Shown: piece by piece, positions 32,309 through 39,782 of the stretch | How the letters are laid out: every line of letters begins with the position of its first letter | Numbering within the stretch: the first letter of the stretch is position 1 | Assembly (NCBI GenBank): GCA_043424615.1 | Contig: JBHWOX010000007.1 | Span: 1-40,477 of the forward strand | Reading direction: 5' to 3' | From: JAUNQW01 sp043424615 | GTDB taxonomy: Bacteria > Bacillota > Bacilli > Lactobacillales > Carnobacteriaceae_A | DNA: 40,477 nucleotides | Position numbers and translations under genes: made by a program | The notes under the pieces: model-generated | Databases searched by the model: none | The model's input: the letters and a program-made list of their open reading frames with translations, nothing else | Told to the model about the DNA's origin: nothing

Positions 32309-32347
32309 AAGGGATGTGACCCACTGTTCACATCCCTTAATTTTTTT
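32309..32347. terminator. Bidirectional terminator between the flavin operon and the CAP gene
   Basis: 11-bp perfect stem, AAGGGATGTGA (32309-32319) and TCACATCCCTT (32328-32338), followed by AATTTTTTT on the plus strand and by a T run on the minus strand. The genes on either side converge on it. Confidence 0.93.
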
Positions 32348-32384
32348 AAATAAGTTAGTCTGCACTTTCAAGCTATCTTCAAGC

Positions 32385-33071
32385 TTAAGCTTGAACGCCA
32401 AAAATTTGGGCAGCATAAATGGCTTGGTCGCTGTATACGACCCCCACACCCAGTTCGTTAAAATTAGGGTTGACTAAGGTCTCGTAATGCTCAGGGCTAT
32501 TGATCCAGCCTTCCATCAGCCAATGGGCCATGTAACTTTCATCATTCAGCAGGGTCGCCATACCCAGATTTTCCCCCACCATATAGTATGGATAATAAAA
32601 TTCATCGGTCAAGACAGTAAAAGGACCTCGCCCATCAGACCGGGTATGGGAGAAGCTGCGAGCACTTTCTTCCGCTCTCACATCAGCCGCTTGAGCAAGT
32701 GTTTCATTATAATAAACTTTCTGCAAACCCAGTTCAGCCCGTAAGTTATTCACTTGGTCTAAAATTAATTCTTCTATTAAAGCATAGTCGATACTATCGG
32801 CTGCTGGCACGGTGGCACGGCTACCGTCTTCAAGAATGACGGTTCGTCCTTCCATATTTTTAGCAGAAAGAATAGAATTCTCTTCTTGAAAACTCCCATC
32901 TGTTCCTTGCACATCGGATCCGGACTGGAAAATAGCAGGGTCCAAATAGTGGGAGACTTTGGCCATTTGTTGGACGGGCCAACTTTCTGTCCAGAGCTGG
33001 TGGTCATGCATCCAGTAACCAATAAATATTCCGACCAGTAAAAGAAGAATAGATTGTAATCCTTTTTTCAT
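32385..33071 (-). CDS. Membrane-anchored CAP/SCP domain protein
   Basis: 228 residues. An N-terminal hydrophobic helix (about residues 5-20) acts as signal-anchor, then a linker, and a C-terminal CAP domain from about residue 98: VNNLRAELGLQKVYYNETLA, SARSFSHTRSDGRGPF, MVGENLGMATL and WINSPEHYETLVNPNFNELGVG read as its conserved blocks. The His residues of the presumed site (SFSHTRS and SPEHYETL) are present. The bacterial CAP fold is of uncertain function (protease, lipid binding or wall role). GGGAGG precedes the ATG. Confidence 0.9.
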   Translation of the reverse strand: MKKGLQSILLLLVGIFIGYWMHDHQLWTESWPVQQMAKVSHYLDPAIFQSGSDVQGTDGSFQEENSILSAKNMEGRTVILEDGSRATVPAADSIDYALIEELILDQVNNLRAELGLQKVYYNETLAQAADVRAEESARSFSHTRSDGRGPFTVLTDEFYYPYYMVGENLGMATLLNDESYMAHWLMEGWINSPEHYETLVNPNFNELGVGVVYSDQAIYAAQIFGVQA

Positions 33072-33105
33072 AGCAGTGGCCTCCCTTCTACCATCATGGT
33101 TTATT

Positions 33106-33134
33106 AAAATAGTTTAAGCTGCTCATTATTTTAA
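33106..33134 (-). promoter_or_regulatory. Possible promoter of the CAP gene
   Basis: On the minus strand TTAAAA (33134-33129), 17-base spacer, TATTTT (33111-33106), about 35 bases before the start codon. Both boxes deviate from consensus at two positions or so. Confidence 0.4.
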
Positions 33135-33266
33135 CTGATTTTCTCTCAATTTGAAAGGAATGACCAGAGTGGCGGGAAGCAAGAAGGGAATATCGGCACA
33201 AAAAAATATTAAGGTTCCGATTTTTGTAACCCCTTATTTATATAAGCAGGGGGGTTGAAATATATA

Positions 33267-33283
33267 TGTAAACTATATGTCAG
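33267..33283 (+). promoter_or_regulatory. Possible WalR-like box
   Basis: TGTAAA (33267-33272), five bases, TGTCAG (33278-33283). The published WalR pattern is two TGTWAH hexamers separated by five bases. The left half is perfect and the right has two mismatches. WalR governs wall hydrolases in Firmicutes, which suits the LysM gene, but this single imperfect site is weak evidence. Confidence 0.3.
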
Positions 33284-33355
33284 AATAATACAAAACGAAT
33301 AAAGAGCCTTAACGAAACCATGAAAATGACCCATAACCATTTTTAAGCTGTTAAA

Positions 33356-33395
33356 GTACTAATTGTGGACGAGGGGAAACGTCCAAAACAAGTAC
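33356..33395 (+). promoter_or_regulatory. Structured RNA-like element upstream of the LysM gene
   Basis: GTACT (33356-33360) pairs with AGTAC (33391-33395). Inside, TGGACG (33366-33371) pairs with CGTCCA (33380-33385) over the loop AGGGGAAA, with symmetrical five-base internal loops AATTG and AAACA. It ends 35 bases before the start codon. LysM genes of Firmicutes are known to carry conserved upstream RNA structures, and relation to those is a guess. Confidence 0.5.
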
Positions 33396-33430
33396 AGATA
33401 TGAGAAAAGTATTAAAGGAGAATTATACAA

Positions 33431-34123
33431 ATGAAAAACTTAAAACAAAAATTAACTATGACAACTGCTGCTTTAGCTGCTGCTGGATTCTTAGCTTTCG
33501 CTCAACCCGCTCAAGTTGATGCGGCTGAACAATGGGAAGCTCGTACAGTAGAAGAAGTTCAAGCTGATTTAGCAGATGCTGAAGATGGAGCAACCACTTA
33601 CACTGTAAAATGGGGAGACACTCTAGGTGTTATCGCTAAAGCTTTAGATGTTGACTTGAATGTTTTGACTAGCGCTAACAACATTGCTAACGCTAACCAA
33701 ATCGTAGCTGGAACAACTATTATTGTTTCTGCTGACCACTCAACAGTTACAGCAACTTCACCTTCAGGAGAAAGCTCTACTGCTAATACTCAAGGTCAAG
33801 TGTCATCTGGTTCTCAAGCTCAACAAACTCAATCTTACAGTGCACCAGCTCAACAACAAACTCAATCTTATAGCTACTCTTCCAATGCTAGTGGTGGAGA
33901 AGCTGCAGCAAAAGAATGGATTGCACAACGTGAATCAGGTGGCTCTTACTCTGCTTACAACCCAGCTGGTGGTTACTACGGCCGTTACCAATTAAACCCA
34001 TCATTAATTTCTTATGGTGCTTCTCCAGCTCAACAAGAAGCAGCTGCTGATAACTATGTAGCAAACCGTTATGGTTCATGGTCAAATGCTAAATCATTCT
34101 GGCAAGCAAATGGTTGGTACTAA
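33431..34123 (+). CDS. Secreted LysM protein with transglycosylase-like C-terminal domain
   Basis: Exported cell-wall protein of 230 residues. A classical signal peptide runs to about Ala31-Ala32 (QVDAA). One LysM domain covers about residues 56-100 (YTVKWGDTLGVIAKALDV, then NQIVAGTTIIV). A Ser/Gln-rich linker with a repeated QQTQSYS follows. The C-terminal 75 residues resemble lysozyme-like transglycosylases, with Glu168 in AQRESGGSYSAYNPAGG as the likely catalytic residue and YGRYQLNPSLI following. Codon use is strongly biased, like the r-protein genes, so expression should be high. AAAGGAG precedes the ATG. Confidence 0.9.
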   Translation: MKNLKQKLTMTTAALAAAGFLAFAQPAQVDAAEQWEARTVEEVQADLADAEDGATTYTVKWGDTLGVIAKALDVDLNVLTSANNIANANQIVAGTTIIVSADHSTVTATSPSGESSTANTQGQVSSGSQAQQTQSYSAPAQQQTQSYSYSSNASGGEAAAKEWIAQRESGGSYSAYNPAGGYYGRYQLNPSLISYGASPAQQEAAADNYVANRYGSWSNAKSFWQANGWY

Positions 34124-34146
34124 TTAAAAAAGATTTGTCATATTTT

Positions 34147-34175
34147 AACTGCTGATCACGATCAGCAGTTTTTTT
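34147..34175 (+). terminator. Terminator after the LysM gene
   Basis: Ten-bp perfect stem AACTGCTGAT (34147-34156) and ATCAGCAGTT (34161-34170), CACG loop, then five more T residues. Confidence 0.95.
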
Positions 34176-34265
34176 AATTGGATGACTTAAATTAGCTTGG
34201 GGGAGTGACCTGTGATAAGCTAAAAATAGCCATGAAATTACAGATATTAAGTGAGGAGCAAGGCA

Positions 34266-35033
34266 ATGGTTGAAGAATATTTTAGCTTACCCTACCAGGT
34301 TAAAGGTTATGAATGCGATGCCAAAGGGCAGATGAACTTTCCAAGCCTAATGAAAGTATTGGTTCATCTTTCTACCCTACACTCTCAAGCTATTATAGAA
34401 GAAATCGGTCATAACCCCTTAGAAGAGAACCATATCACCTGGATCATCATTCGTTATCAGATGGATATTAAGCAGTTGCCGGTTAATAAGCAAAACATTC
34501 AATTGGCCACTGAAAGTGTGACCTATGATAAGCTTTTTGCCTACCGTCATTTTGATGTGAGAGATGATCAGGGGGAATTGATGGGGCGGATTATTGCGAC
34601 TTTTGCCCTGATGGATCGCCAAAGTCGTAAGATGCTTCGGATGAAAGCCGAATATATGGAAGGCTACTCTTTAAAAGAAGCAGTTCCTAAGCGGATTAAA
34701 CGCTACCCTAATCCTATCCCTCTCGACCCAGAGGAAGTCAGCTACAGTAAAGATTACCAGGTTCGCTATTTTGACATTGATTCCAACCAGCATGTCAATA
34801 ATACCCTCTACTTGACTTGGTCAATGGATGCTTTGGATGGTGAATTTTTAGCTGAGCATGAACTCAGTGGAGGGATTGTCAAGTTTGAAAAAGAAGTTCA
34901 TTATGGTGACCAAGTTCGCTCCCAAGCTAAGATAGGGGAAGATGAAGATGGCATCTATTCTGCCCACCGAATTTTAACTGAAGATAAGCTGAATGCAGAG
35001 ATTGAATACCGCTGGCGAAAGAGAGCCAACTAA
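34266..35033 (+). CDS. Acyl-ACP thioesterase
   Basis: Releases free fatty acid from acyl carrier protein in the cytoplasm. ATG 34266 is seven bases after GAGGAG (34253-34258) and gives 255 residues; a GTG at 34251 overlaps that site. Two hot-dog repeats are expected. The conserved RYFDIDSNQHVNNTLYLTW near residue 167 holds the Asn-His pair of the FAT family active site, and WIIIRYQMDI near 60 and ATFALMDRQSRK near 112 also fit. It is monocistronic, and no other fatty acid genes are nearby. Bacterial copies are thought to trim or set acyl-chain pools. Confidence 0.92.
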   Translation: MVEEYFSLPYQVKGYECDAKGQMNFPSLMKVLVHLSTLHSQAIIEEIGHNPLEENHITWIIIRYQMDIKQLPVNKQNIQLATESVTYDKLFAYRHFDVRDDQGELMGRIIATFALMDRQSRKMLRMKAEYMEGYSLKEAVPKRIKRYPNPIPLDPEEVSYSKDYQVRYFDIDSNQHVNNTLYLTWSMDALDGEFLAEHELSGGIVKFEKEVHYGDQVRSQAKIGEDEDGIYSAHRILTEDKLNAEIEYRWRKRAN

Positions 35034-35050
35034 AAAATCATCTAGCAAGA

Positions 35051-35087
35051 AGGTAAGCACCAGCCGTCAGGTGCTTGCCTTTTTTTA
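35051..35087 (+). terminator. Terminator after the thioesterase gene
   Basis: AGGTAAGCACC (35051-35061) with GGTGCTTGCCT (35070-35080), one T-G mismatch-like pair, followed by further T residues to 35086. It lies 18 bases after the stop. Confidence 0.92.
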
Positions 35088-35092
35088 TTGCG

Positions 35093-35121
35093 TTGCTATT
35101 TAGGAGTGGCCTGCGTATAAT
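35093..35121 (+). promoter_or_regulatory. Promoter of murT-gatD
   Basis: TTGCTA (35093-35098), 17-base spacer, TATAAT (35116-35121). The perfect -10 and spacing suggest a good housekeeping promoter, with a leader of about 87 bases before the murT start. Confidence 0.8.
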
Positions 35122-35214
35122 TAAAGCAATTTAACTATTAAATATTCATAGATCCATAAGCGAGTTCGTGCGTTTTTTATACGCTTTATTTCTGTGAAGG
35201 GGGGAAATTAGAAG

Positions 35215-36594
35215 ATGCTAAATATCCGGGCCTATCTAGCCTTATGGCTATCGAAAATCTGCTACTATGGTTTGAGGATGATGGGGCGTGAGGGGGGACA
35301 TCTGCCAGGGGTTATTGCTCTCAGGATCTATCCAGATATCCTATCCTGGATTGCGACCCCTAAGAAAAAAATTGGAATTACGGGAACCAACGGCAAAAGT
35401 TCATTAACAGCCTTACTGCACCATGCTTTTTCTAAGGCCGGCTATTCGATTAGCTGTAATTTAGGAGGAAGTAATTTAGAGGGGGGAGCGGTGACCACCC
35501 TTATCAAAGACGCTAATTTTTTTAATCAAAATAAAAAAGACTTTCTACTTTTGGAAGTCGATGAATTGTCTGCTTATCGCATTGTGCCTAAGATTAAAAT
35601 GGATCAATTTTTGCTTTTAAATTTATTCACCGACCAGTATGATCGGATTGCCTATGAATCTTACCTGGCTCGCAAAATTAAAGAGGCCTGCATTGATGGC
35701 TTGACCCTAATCCTCAATGCCCAAGACCCCTACCAGCCGACGATCGTCGAGGAAGACAGCAGGGTCTTATGGTACGGCCTAAAACCTTTAGATGATTTAG
35801 CTAGCGAGCAGCCACAAGCTGACTTGATTTGTCCCCACTGTCATTTGCCTTTGACTTATGACCATACACAATACCAGAGTATTGGCTTCTACCACTGTCC
35901 ACATTGTCAGGCGACCAATCCAGAGATGGATTTGGTGGTTCAGTTTGAGGAGGATAGCGGTCTACTGGATGTGGATGGTGGAAAAAAACACTATCATTTT
36001 ACTGTTCATTCCCAACCCCCTTACCAGCTTTATAATCAGGCTGCCCTGATTGCGGTTTGCTTATTAAATGGCATCGAACCCTCGCTCATCCAGCAAGTCT
36101 TGGACCAGCATGGCCATGCTCATGCTAGTTATAACCGCCGGCAGATTGCTGATTATGATATTTCTCAGCAAATTGTTAAATTCCGTACCGCTATACCAGC
36201 GTCTGAATTTTTAAAAATGGCTGAAAAGGAAGGACCACTCAGCTGTGTGCTGATCGACCAAGAATTGGATGGAAATCATATTCCAGGTTTTGTTGACCTT
36301 TCTTGGATTTATGATATTGATTTTGACCCCCTTCATTCAGACCGTATTCGAGATATCGTCCTGTGTGGAAGCCGTTACCGTGATTTTGCTATTGCTTTTA
36401 TCAGCCAAGGGATTGATCGGGATAAAATTCATTATGTGGAAAACACCAAAGAATTATCCGTCTTCCTGCGGCAATTACCATCGAAACGGATCATGATTGG
36501 TTATGACCTCAATGGAGGCCATCATGAAGAGCAAATGATTGCCTATCGCTTGGAATTAATGTTCAAAGAATGGGAGGAAAGCCTTGATAGTTGA
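35215..36594 (+). CDS. murT: Divergent MurT, lipid II isoglutaminyl synthase ligase subunit
   Basis: Mur-ligase-type subunit that, in Staphylococcus and Streptococcus, amidates the D-glutamate of lipid II using ammonia from GatD. It has 459 residues. Kept: ATP loop GITGTNGKSS (54-63), LLEVDELS (112-119), the Cys4 zinc ribbon (Cys206, 209, 228, 231) and DLSWIYDIDF (361-370). Changed against the S. aureus protein from memory: FRDQMDRFGE reads FTDQYDRIAY, the KNPAG motif reads KFRTAIP (322-328), and LNDNxADGRD reads IDQELDGNHIPGFVD. AGGGGGG precedes the ATG. It overlaps gatD by 11 bases. Both genes look intact. Confidence 0.82.
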   Translation: MLNIRAYLALWLSKICYYGLRMMGREGGHLPGVIALRIYPDILSWIATPKKKIGITGTNGKSSLTALLHHAFSKAGYSISCNLGGSNLEGGAVTTLIKDANFFNQNKKDFLLLEVDELSAYRIVPKIKMDQFLLLNLFTDQYDRIAYESYLARKIKEACIDGLTLILNAQDPYQPTIVEEDSRVLWYGLKPLDDLASEQPQADLICPHCHLPLTYDHTQYQSIGFYHCPHCQATNPEMDLVVQFEEDSGLLDVDGGKKHYHFTVHSQPPYQLYNQAALIAVCLLNGIEPSLIQQVLDQHGHAHASYNRRQIADYDISQQIVKFRTAIPASEFLKMAEKEGPLSCVLIDQELDGNHIPGFVDLSWIYDIDFDPLHSDRIRDIVLCGSRYRDFAIAFISQGIDRDKIHYVENTKELSVFLRQLPSKRIMIGYDLNGGHHEEQMIAYRLELMFKEWEESLDS

Positions 36595-37306
36595 AGTCAT
36601 CTTACCTCAGTATTGCTTAGAAGTCGGGTCGAAAGGTAATCTGGATATCATCCAAAAAGTTTTTGACCAGGTGGAAGTGATTTATTGTCCTTATGACCAG
36701 CCACCCCAATTTCCGCAGGGCCAGGTGGATTTAGTTTATATGGGGTCTTACGACGATTATCACCAAAAGATTATTTTTTCTCACTTTAGCCGCTATGCTA
36801 CAGAATGGAAGCAAGCCATTGAAAGGGGTCAAGCCATTTTTATGACCGGTAATGCTTGGGACTTTTTGGGCGAAAGTATTCGAAAGGAAAATGGAGAAGA
36901 GCGAGAGGGATTAGGAATTTTTAATTTTAAAGTCCAAGAAGATTTTCGTATTCGCCATAATTTCTTCTCTATCGGCCAAAGGTCTAACGACCTAAAAGTA
37001 GGGGGGCTGGTGGCCGAATTTACTCGCAAAGAAGTGACCGGAGACTTGCCGTATTTTATGGAAATGATCAGGGGCGAAGGCTTCAATGCTTACTCAGCCT
37101 ATAATGGCCTGCTTGAAAACAACTGCCTGGCTCTGAATTATTACGGGCCCGTCTTGAGCTATAATATTGACTTAATTCATTTTCTTGCAGAACTCACAGG
37201 CTGTTCCCTCCAGCAGGGAGAAGTTTTCCACTTGATTGAAGAAAACACCACTTTTATCCATCAACGCTTCCTAGATCCGACCATCCGCTCTCTTTCCGCC
37301 ATTTAA
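36584..37306 (+). CDS. gatD: GatD-like amidotransferase subunit lacking catalytic Cys and His
   Basis: Class I glutamine amidotransferase-like partner of MurT. It starts with TTG 36584 inside the end of murT, six bases after GGGAGG (36572-36577), and has 240 residues, close to the usual 240-245. The body aligns with S. aureus GatD: VDLVYMGSYDDYHQ, AIERGQAIFMTGNAWDFLG, EREGLGIFNF and LALNYYGPVLSYN. The nucleophile position (ICGGYQFLG in S. aureus, Cys94) is Gly89 here, within MTGNAWDFLG. The His of YLHGP is Tyr187 in NYYGP. A glutaminase reaction by this protein is therefore unlikely. It may hold MurT in shape or shuttle ammonia, but this is inference. Confidence 0.8.
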   Translation: MIVEVILPQYCLEVGSKGNLDIIQKVFDQVEVIYCPYDQPPQFPQGQVDLVYMGSYDDYHQKIIFSHFSRYATEWKQAIERGQAIFMTGNAWDFLGESIRKENGEEREGLGIFNFKVQEDFRIRHNFFSIGQRSNDLKVGGLVAEFTRKEVTGDLPYFMEMIRGEGFNAYSAYNGLLENNCLALNYYGPVLSYNIDLIHFLAELTGCSLQQGEVFHLIEENTTFIHQRFLDPTIRSLSAI

Positions 37307-37321
37307 CTGCTATAATATTGA

Positions 37322-37402
37322 AAAAATCAGCACACTCATGAATAGCCTCCCCTTAGATCGTGACTCAAGGGGGAGGCTATGATGTTGGGAAAGCTGATTT
37401 TT
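37322..37402. terminator. Nested two-stem bidirectional terminator between gatD and the amino acid transporter
   Basis: Outer stem AAAAATCAGC (37322-37331) with GCTGATTTTT (37393-37402). Inner stem from 37341-37354 (AATAGCCTCCCCTT) with 37366-37380, one bulged G. A/T-rich ends on both strands fit stopping of both converging transcripts. Confidence 0.8.
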
Positions 37403-37488
37403 ATTTTGTTTAAAAAAGTAGATTTTCGTCCTAGGTCAGGTCTCCTTACAGTGGCTGCTCTGGCCAATGGAGGAAGATCATGCCGGAG

Positions 37489-38145
37489 CTAGTGGATCGC
37501 CCATTTGCGGTTGAGTTGACGAGACAGGAGAGATAGGGCATAGCAGATCATAAAATATAAGACTGCTAGGGCTACGAACATGGGAATGACATAGGAAGTA
37601 TTGAGTGAATAAATAATTTTGGCATGGTGGGTTAATTCAGGCAAGCTGATGATCGTGGCTAGGGAGGTATCTTTGATTAAAGCAATCAGCTGGCTGACCA
37701 AAGAGGGTAAGGTATCCCGAAAGACTTGGGGGAGCAAGATATAGCGCAATGTTTGCACTTTGGTCATGCCAGTGGCAAGCCCGGCTTCTGCTTGACCTTT
37801 AGGAAGGCTATTCAATCCTCCACGAATAATTTCAGAGATCATACAAGATTCAAAAATAGTCAAGGCAGCTACGGCTGACCAGAAAATATTTAAATGCAGT
37901 CCCAGTTGGGGTAAAGCAAAATAAGTGAAGAAAATAATTAATAGTAAGGGCAAATTTCGGATGATATCAATTATTCCTCCAAGGACAGTGGAGAGAATGG
38001 GGAGTTGGCAATAGCGTAAAATGGCCAGTAATGAACCAATCATAACGCTCAGAATGATAGAAATCAGAGCCACCTCGATGGTGAGAATTAAACCGTCCAA
38101 TAAAAAACGAATGTTCATCCATTGAAAAGCACCTAAAAAATCCAT
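37489..38145 (-). CDS. Polar amino acid ABC transporter permease
   Basis: Inner-membrane permease of a glutamine/glutamate-type ABC importer, paired with the next gene upstream. ATG 38145 follows AGGAGGA and gives 218 residues with several transmembrane helices; 17 residues upstream in frame are left out because they overlap the other permease gene. The EAA-loop is seen as SLPKGQAEAGLATGMTKVQ near residue 123, with IIRGGLNS before it and LIKDTSLATIISL after it. Confidence 0.93.
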   Translation of the reverse strand: MDFLGAFQWMNIRFLLDGLILTIEVALISIILSVMIGSLLAILRYCQLPILSTVLGGIIDIIRNLPLLLIIFFTYFALPQLGLHLNIFWSAVAALTIFESCMISEIIRGGLNSLPKGQAEAGLATGMTKVQTLRYILLPQVFRDTLPSLVSQLIALIKDTSLATIISLPELTHHAKIIYSLNTSYVIPMFVALAVLYFMICYALSLLSRQLNRKWAIH

Positions 38146-38155
38146 GGTCTTCCTC

Positions 38156-38815
38156 CTATTCTGAAATTTCGACTTGGACATCGAAATAGTGTTCAAGATA
38201 TTTTACTAAGGCAGTTAAGGGAAGGGTAATGATCAGATACAAGAACCCTACCAAAAGATAGCTGTCAAAGGTGTTAAAGGTTTCCATGGCAATGAAGTCA
38301 CCGTAATACATTAAATCAAAGCCTCCCACCATGGCTAAAATGGAGGAGTTTTTGACCAGGTTAATAAATTGATTGCCTAAAGGCGGGATGACAGCACGAA
38401 TGGCTTGGGGAAAAATAACATAACGCATGGCCTGGGCGGAAGTGAAGCCTTGAGATAGAGCGGCTTCCATTTGTCCGTCTGAGATGGATAAGATACCTGC
38501 CCGGACATTATCAGCAATAAAAGCTGATGTATATATGATCAAGCCAATGGTTCCTGCTTGAAAACCTGTTAGCGTCAGCCCCAACATCGGAACAGCGACG
38601 TAAAAGAACATAACGATCACCAGTAATGGAATATTTCTAAAAAATTCCACATAGGCATTAGCCAGGCCAGAAATGACTGGCTGGGGCACTAATTGACAGA
38701 TGGCCATGATGCTTCCAATTAGGGTAGAAGCTAGGAGGGCAATGACACTAGCGAAGAGAGTGGTCAAAAAAGCTTGCAAAAGAACTGGCCAATAGCTTTG
38801 TAATAATTGAATCAT
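38156..38815 (-). CDS. Polar amino acid ABC transporter permease
   Basis: Second permease of the importer, 219 residues. Conserved blocks: FRNIPLLVIVMFFYVAVP near residue 60, the EAA-loop SISDGQMEAALSQGFTSAQ near 110, and FPQAIRAVIPPLGNQFINLVKNSSI near 135 (read in two parts). It starts at ATG 38815 just after the binding-protein gene, with AGGAGG-type spacing, and precedes the other permease by 10 bases. Confidence 0.95.
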   Translation of the reverse strand: MIQLLQSYWPVLLQAFLTTLFASVIALLASTLIGSIMAICQLVPQPVISGLANAYVEFFRNIPLLVIVMFFYVAVPMLGLTLTGFQAGTIGLIIYTSAFIADNVRAGILSISDGQMEAALSQGFTSAQAMRYVIFPQAIRAVIPPLGNQFINLVKNSSILAMVGGFDLMYYGDFIAMETFNTFDSYLLVGFLYLIITLPLTALVKYLEHYFDVQVEISE

Positions 38816-38817
38816 TC

Positions 38818-39771
38818 TTATTCTCCTCCTTTTTCTGATTCAGCCGGCTTTGATAAGTTTTGCTTGATGGTGGCTGAACCGCTGATGATATCTTCTTGGC
38901 CATCGCCATAAACATTTTCATTTACCCAATCATTCACTGCTTGGAGTTCTTTGCCCAAGTTGTCATTTGGGAGTAAGTCACCGAACCACTGGTGATAAAT
39001 GTCACTGTACTCACCTGAGTGAACCAGTTCAGTTAAGGCCTCATTGACTAAATTCAAAAATTCTTTTTGGGACTTATCTATCGCAATGCCATAGGGTTCT
39101 ACGGTAAAATTTTCTCCGGCTAAACGATAGGAGGGATTATTTTCAATCATCCCGAGTAAGATAGCATTATCAGTCGTTAAGGCGTCCCCTTGACCCGCTT
39201 GCAGGGCAACAAAGCCCTCGGAATAATTTTCGAGTTCTACCACTTGAACGTCGGGTTTCAGCTGGCGGAAATTTTGAGAAGAGGAAGATCCTTTGATGGC
39301 AATGACGGTATGGTCGGCGGTTAGGTCCTCAATACTATGAATAGCTGAATCCTGAGCCACTAGTAAATTTTGCCCCCCATTAAAATAAACCTTTGAAAAG
39401 TCAACTTGCTGGGCGCGTTCTTCATTGATGGTCATGGTCGCTATGATGGCGTCAATGTTTCCATTTTTTAGTAAAGGAATACGAGTTTTGGAGGTCACCT
39501 CAACAAATTCTGCTCGCCCTTTGCCGTCGGTTATTTTGTCAGTAATGGCTTGAGCTAAATCGATATCAAAACCGGTAATCCGCCCTTCTTCAACACTATA
39601 TTGACCGAATAGGTTGGTGTCGGCTTTCACTCCCCAAACAATAGTGGGCTGGTCGTTTTCTTTTATGGTTTGGCTAATATCCTGATGAGCAGAGCCTTGA
39701 CTACACCCACTGATGAAAAACAGGCTGGCAAGGAAACAGGCCAAGGCCAGATATTTTTTTATTTTTTTCAT
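38818..39771 (-). CDS. Amino acid ABC transporter substrate-binding lipoprotein
   Basis: Extracytoplasmic solute-binding lipoprotein for polar amino acids (glutamine, glutamate or aspartate by family). ATG 39771 stands seven bases after AGGAGG and gives 317 residues; a TTG two codons earlier is possible. Lipobox FISGC is near residue 24. The family 3 signature GFDIDLAQAITDKI is near residue 74 and the ligand-arginine region KTRIPLLKNGNIDAIIATMTI near 105 (read in two parts). It lies between the ATPase and the permeases. Confidence 0.95.
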   Translation of the reverse strand: MKKIKKYLALACFLASLFFISGCSQGSAHQDISQTIKENDQPTIVWGVKADTNLFGQYSVEEGRITGFDIDLAQAITDKITDGKGRAEFVEVTSKTRIPLLKNGNIDAIIATMTINEERAQQVDFSKVYFNGGQNLLVAQDSAIHSIEDLTADHTVIAIKGSSSSQNFRQLKPDVQVVELENYSEGFVALQAGQGDALTTDNAILLGMIENNPSYRLAGENFTVEPYGIAIDKSQKEFLNLVNEALTELVHSGEYSDIYHQWFGDLLPNDNLGKELQAVNDWVNENVYGDGQEDIISGSATIKQNLSKPAESEKGGE

Positions 39772-39782
39772 GGCCAATCCTC

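Larger units (their letters stand above)
33072..33430. other. 359-base divergent intergenic region between the CAP and LysM genes
   Basis: No credible gene. It holds a minus-strand promoter (33106-33134), a possible half-conserved WalR-type box (33267-33283), and the structured leader of the LysM gene (33356-33395). TTGAAA at 33255-33260 could be a -35 box, but no good -10 stands at the proper distance. The rest is AT-rich, with no repeat or ORF above chance. Confidence 0.6.

Noticed and set aside
36584..37306. gatD as a pseudogene
   Set aside because: The frame is full length, overlaps murT with a good ribosome site and keeps structural motifs, so loss of catalytic residues is more likely functional change than decay.
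38146..38196. 17-residue N-terminal extension of the downstream permease
   Set aside because: It would overlap the end of the other permease gene; the ATG at 38145 has a strong AGGAGGA site.
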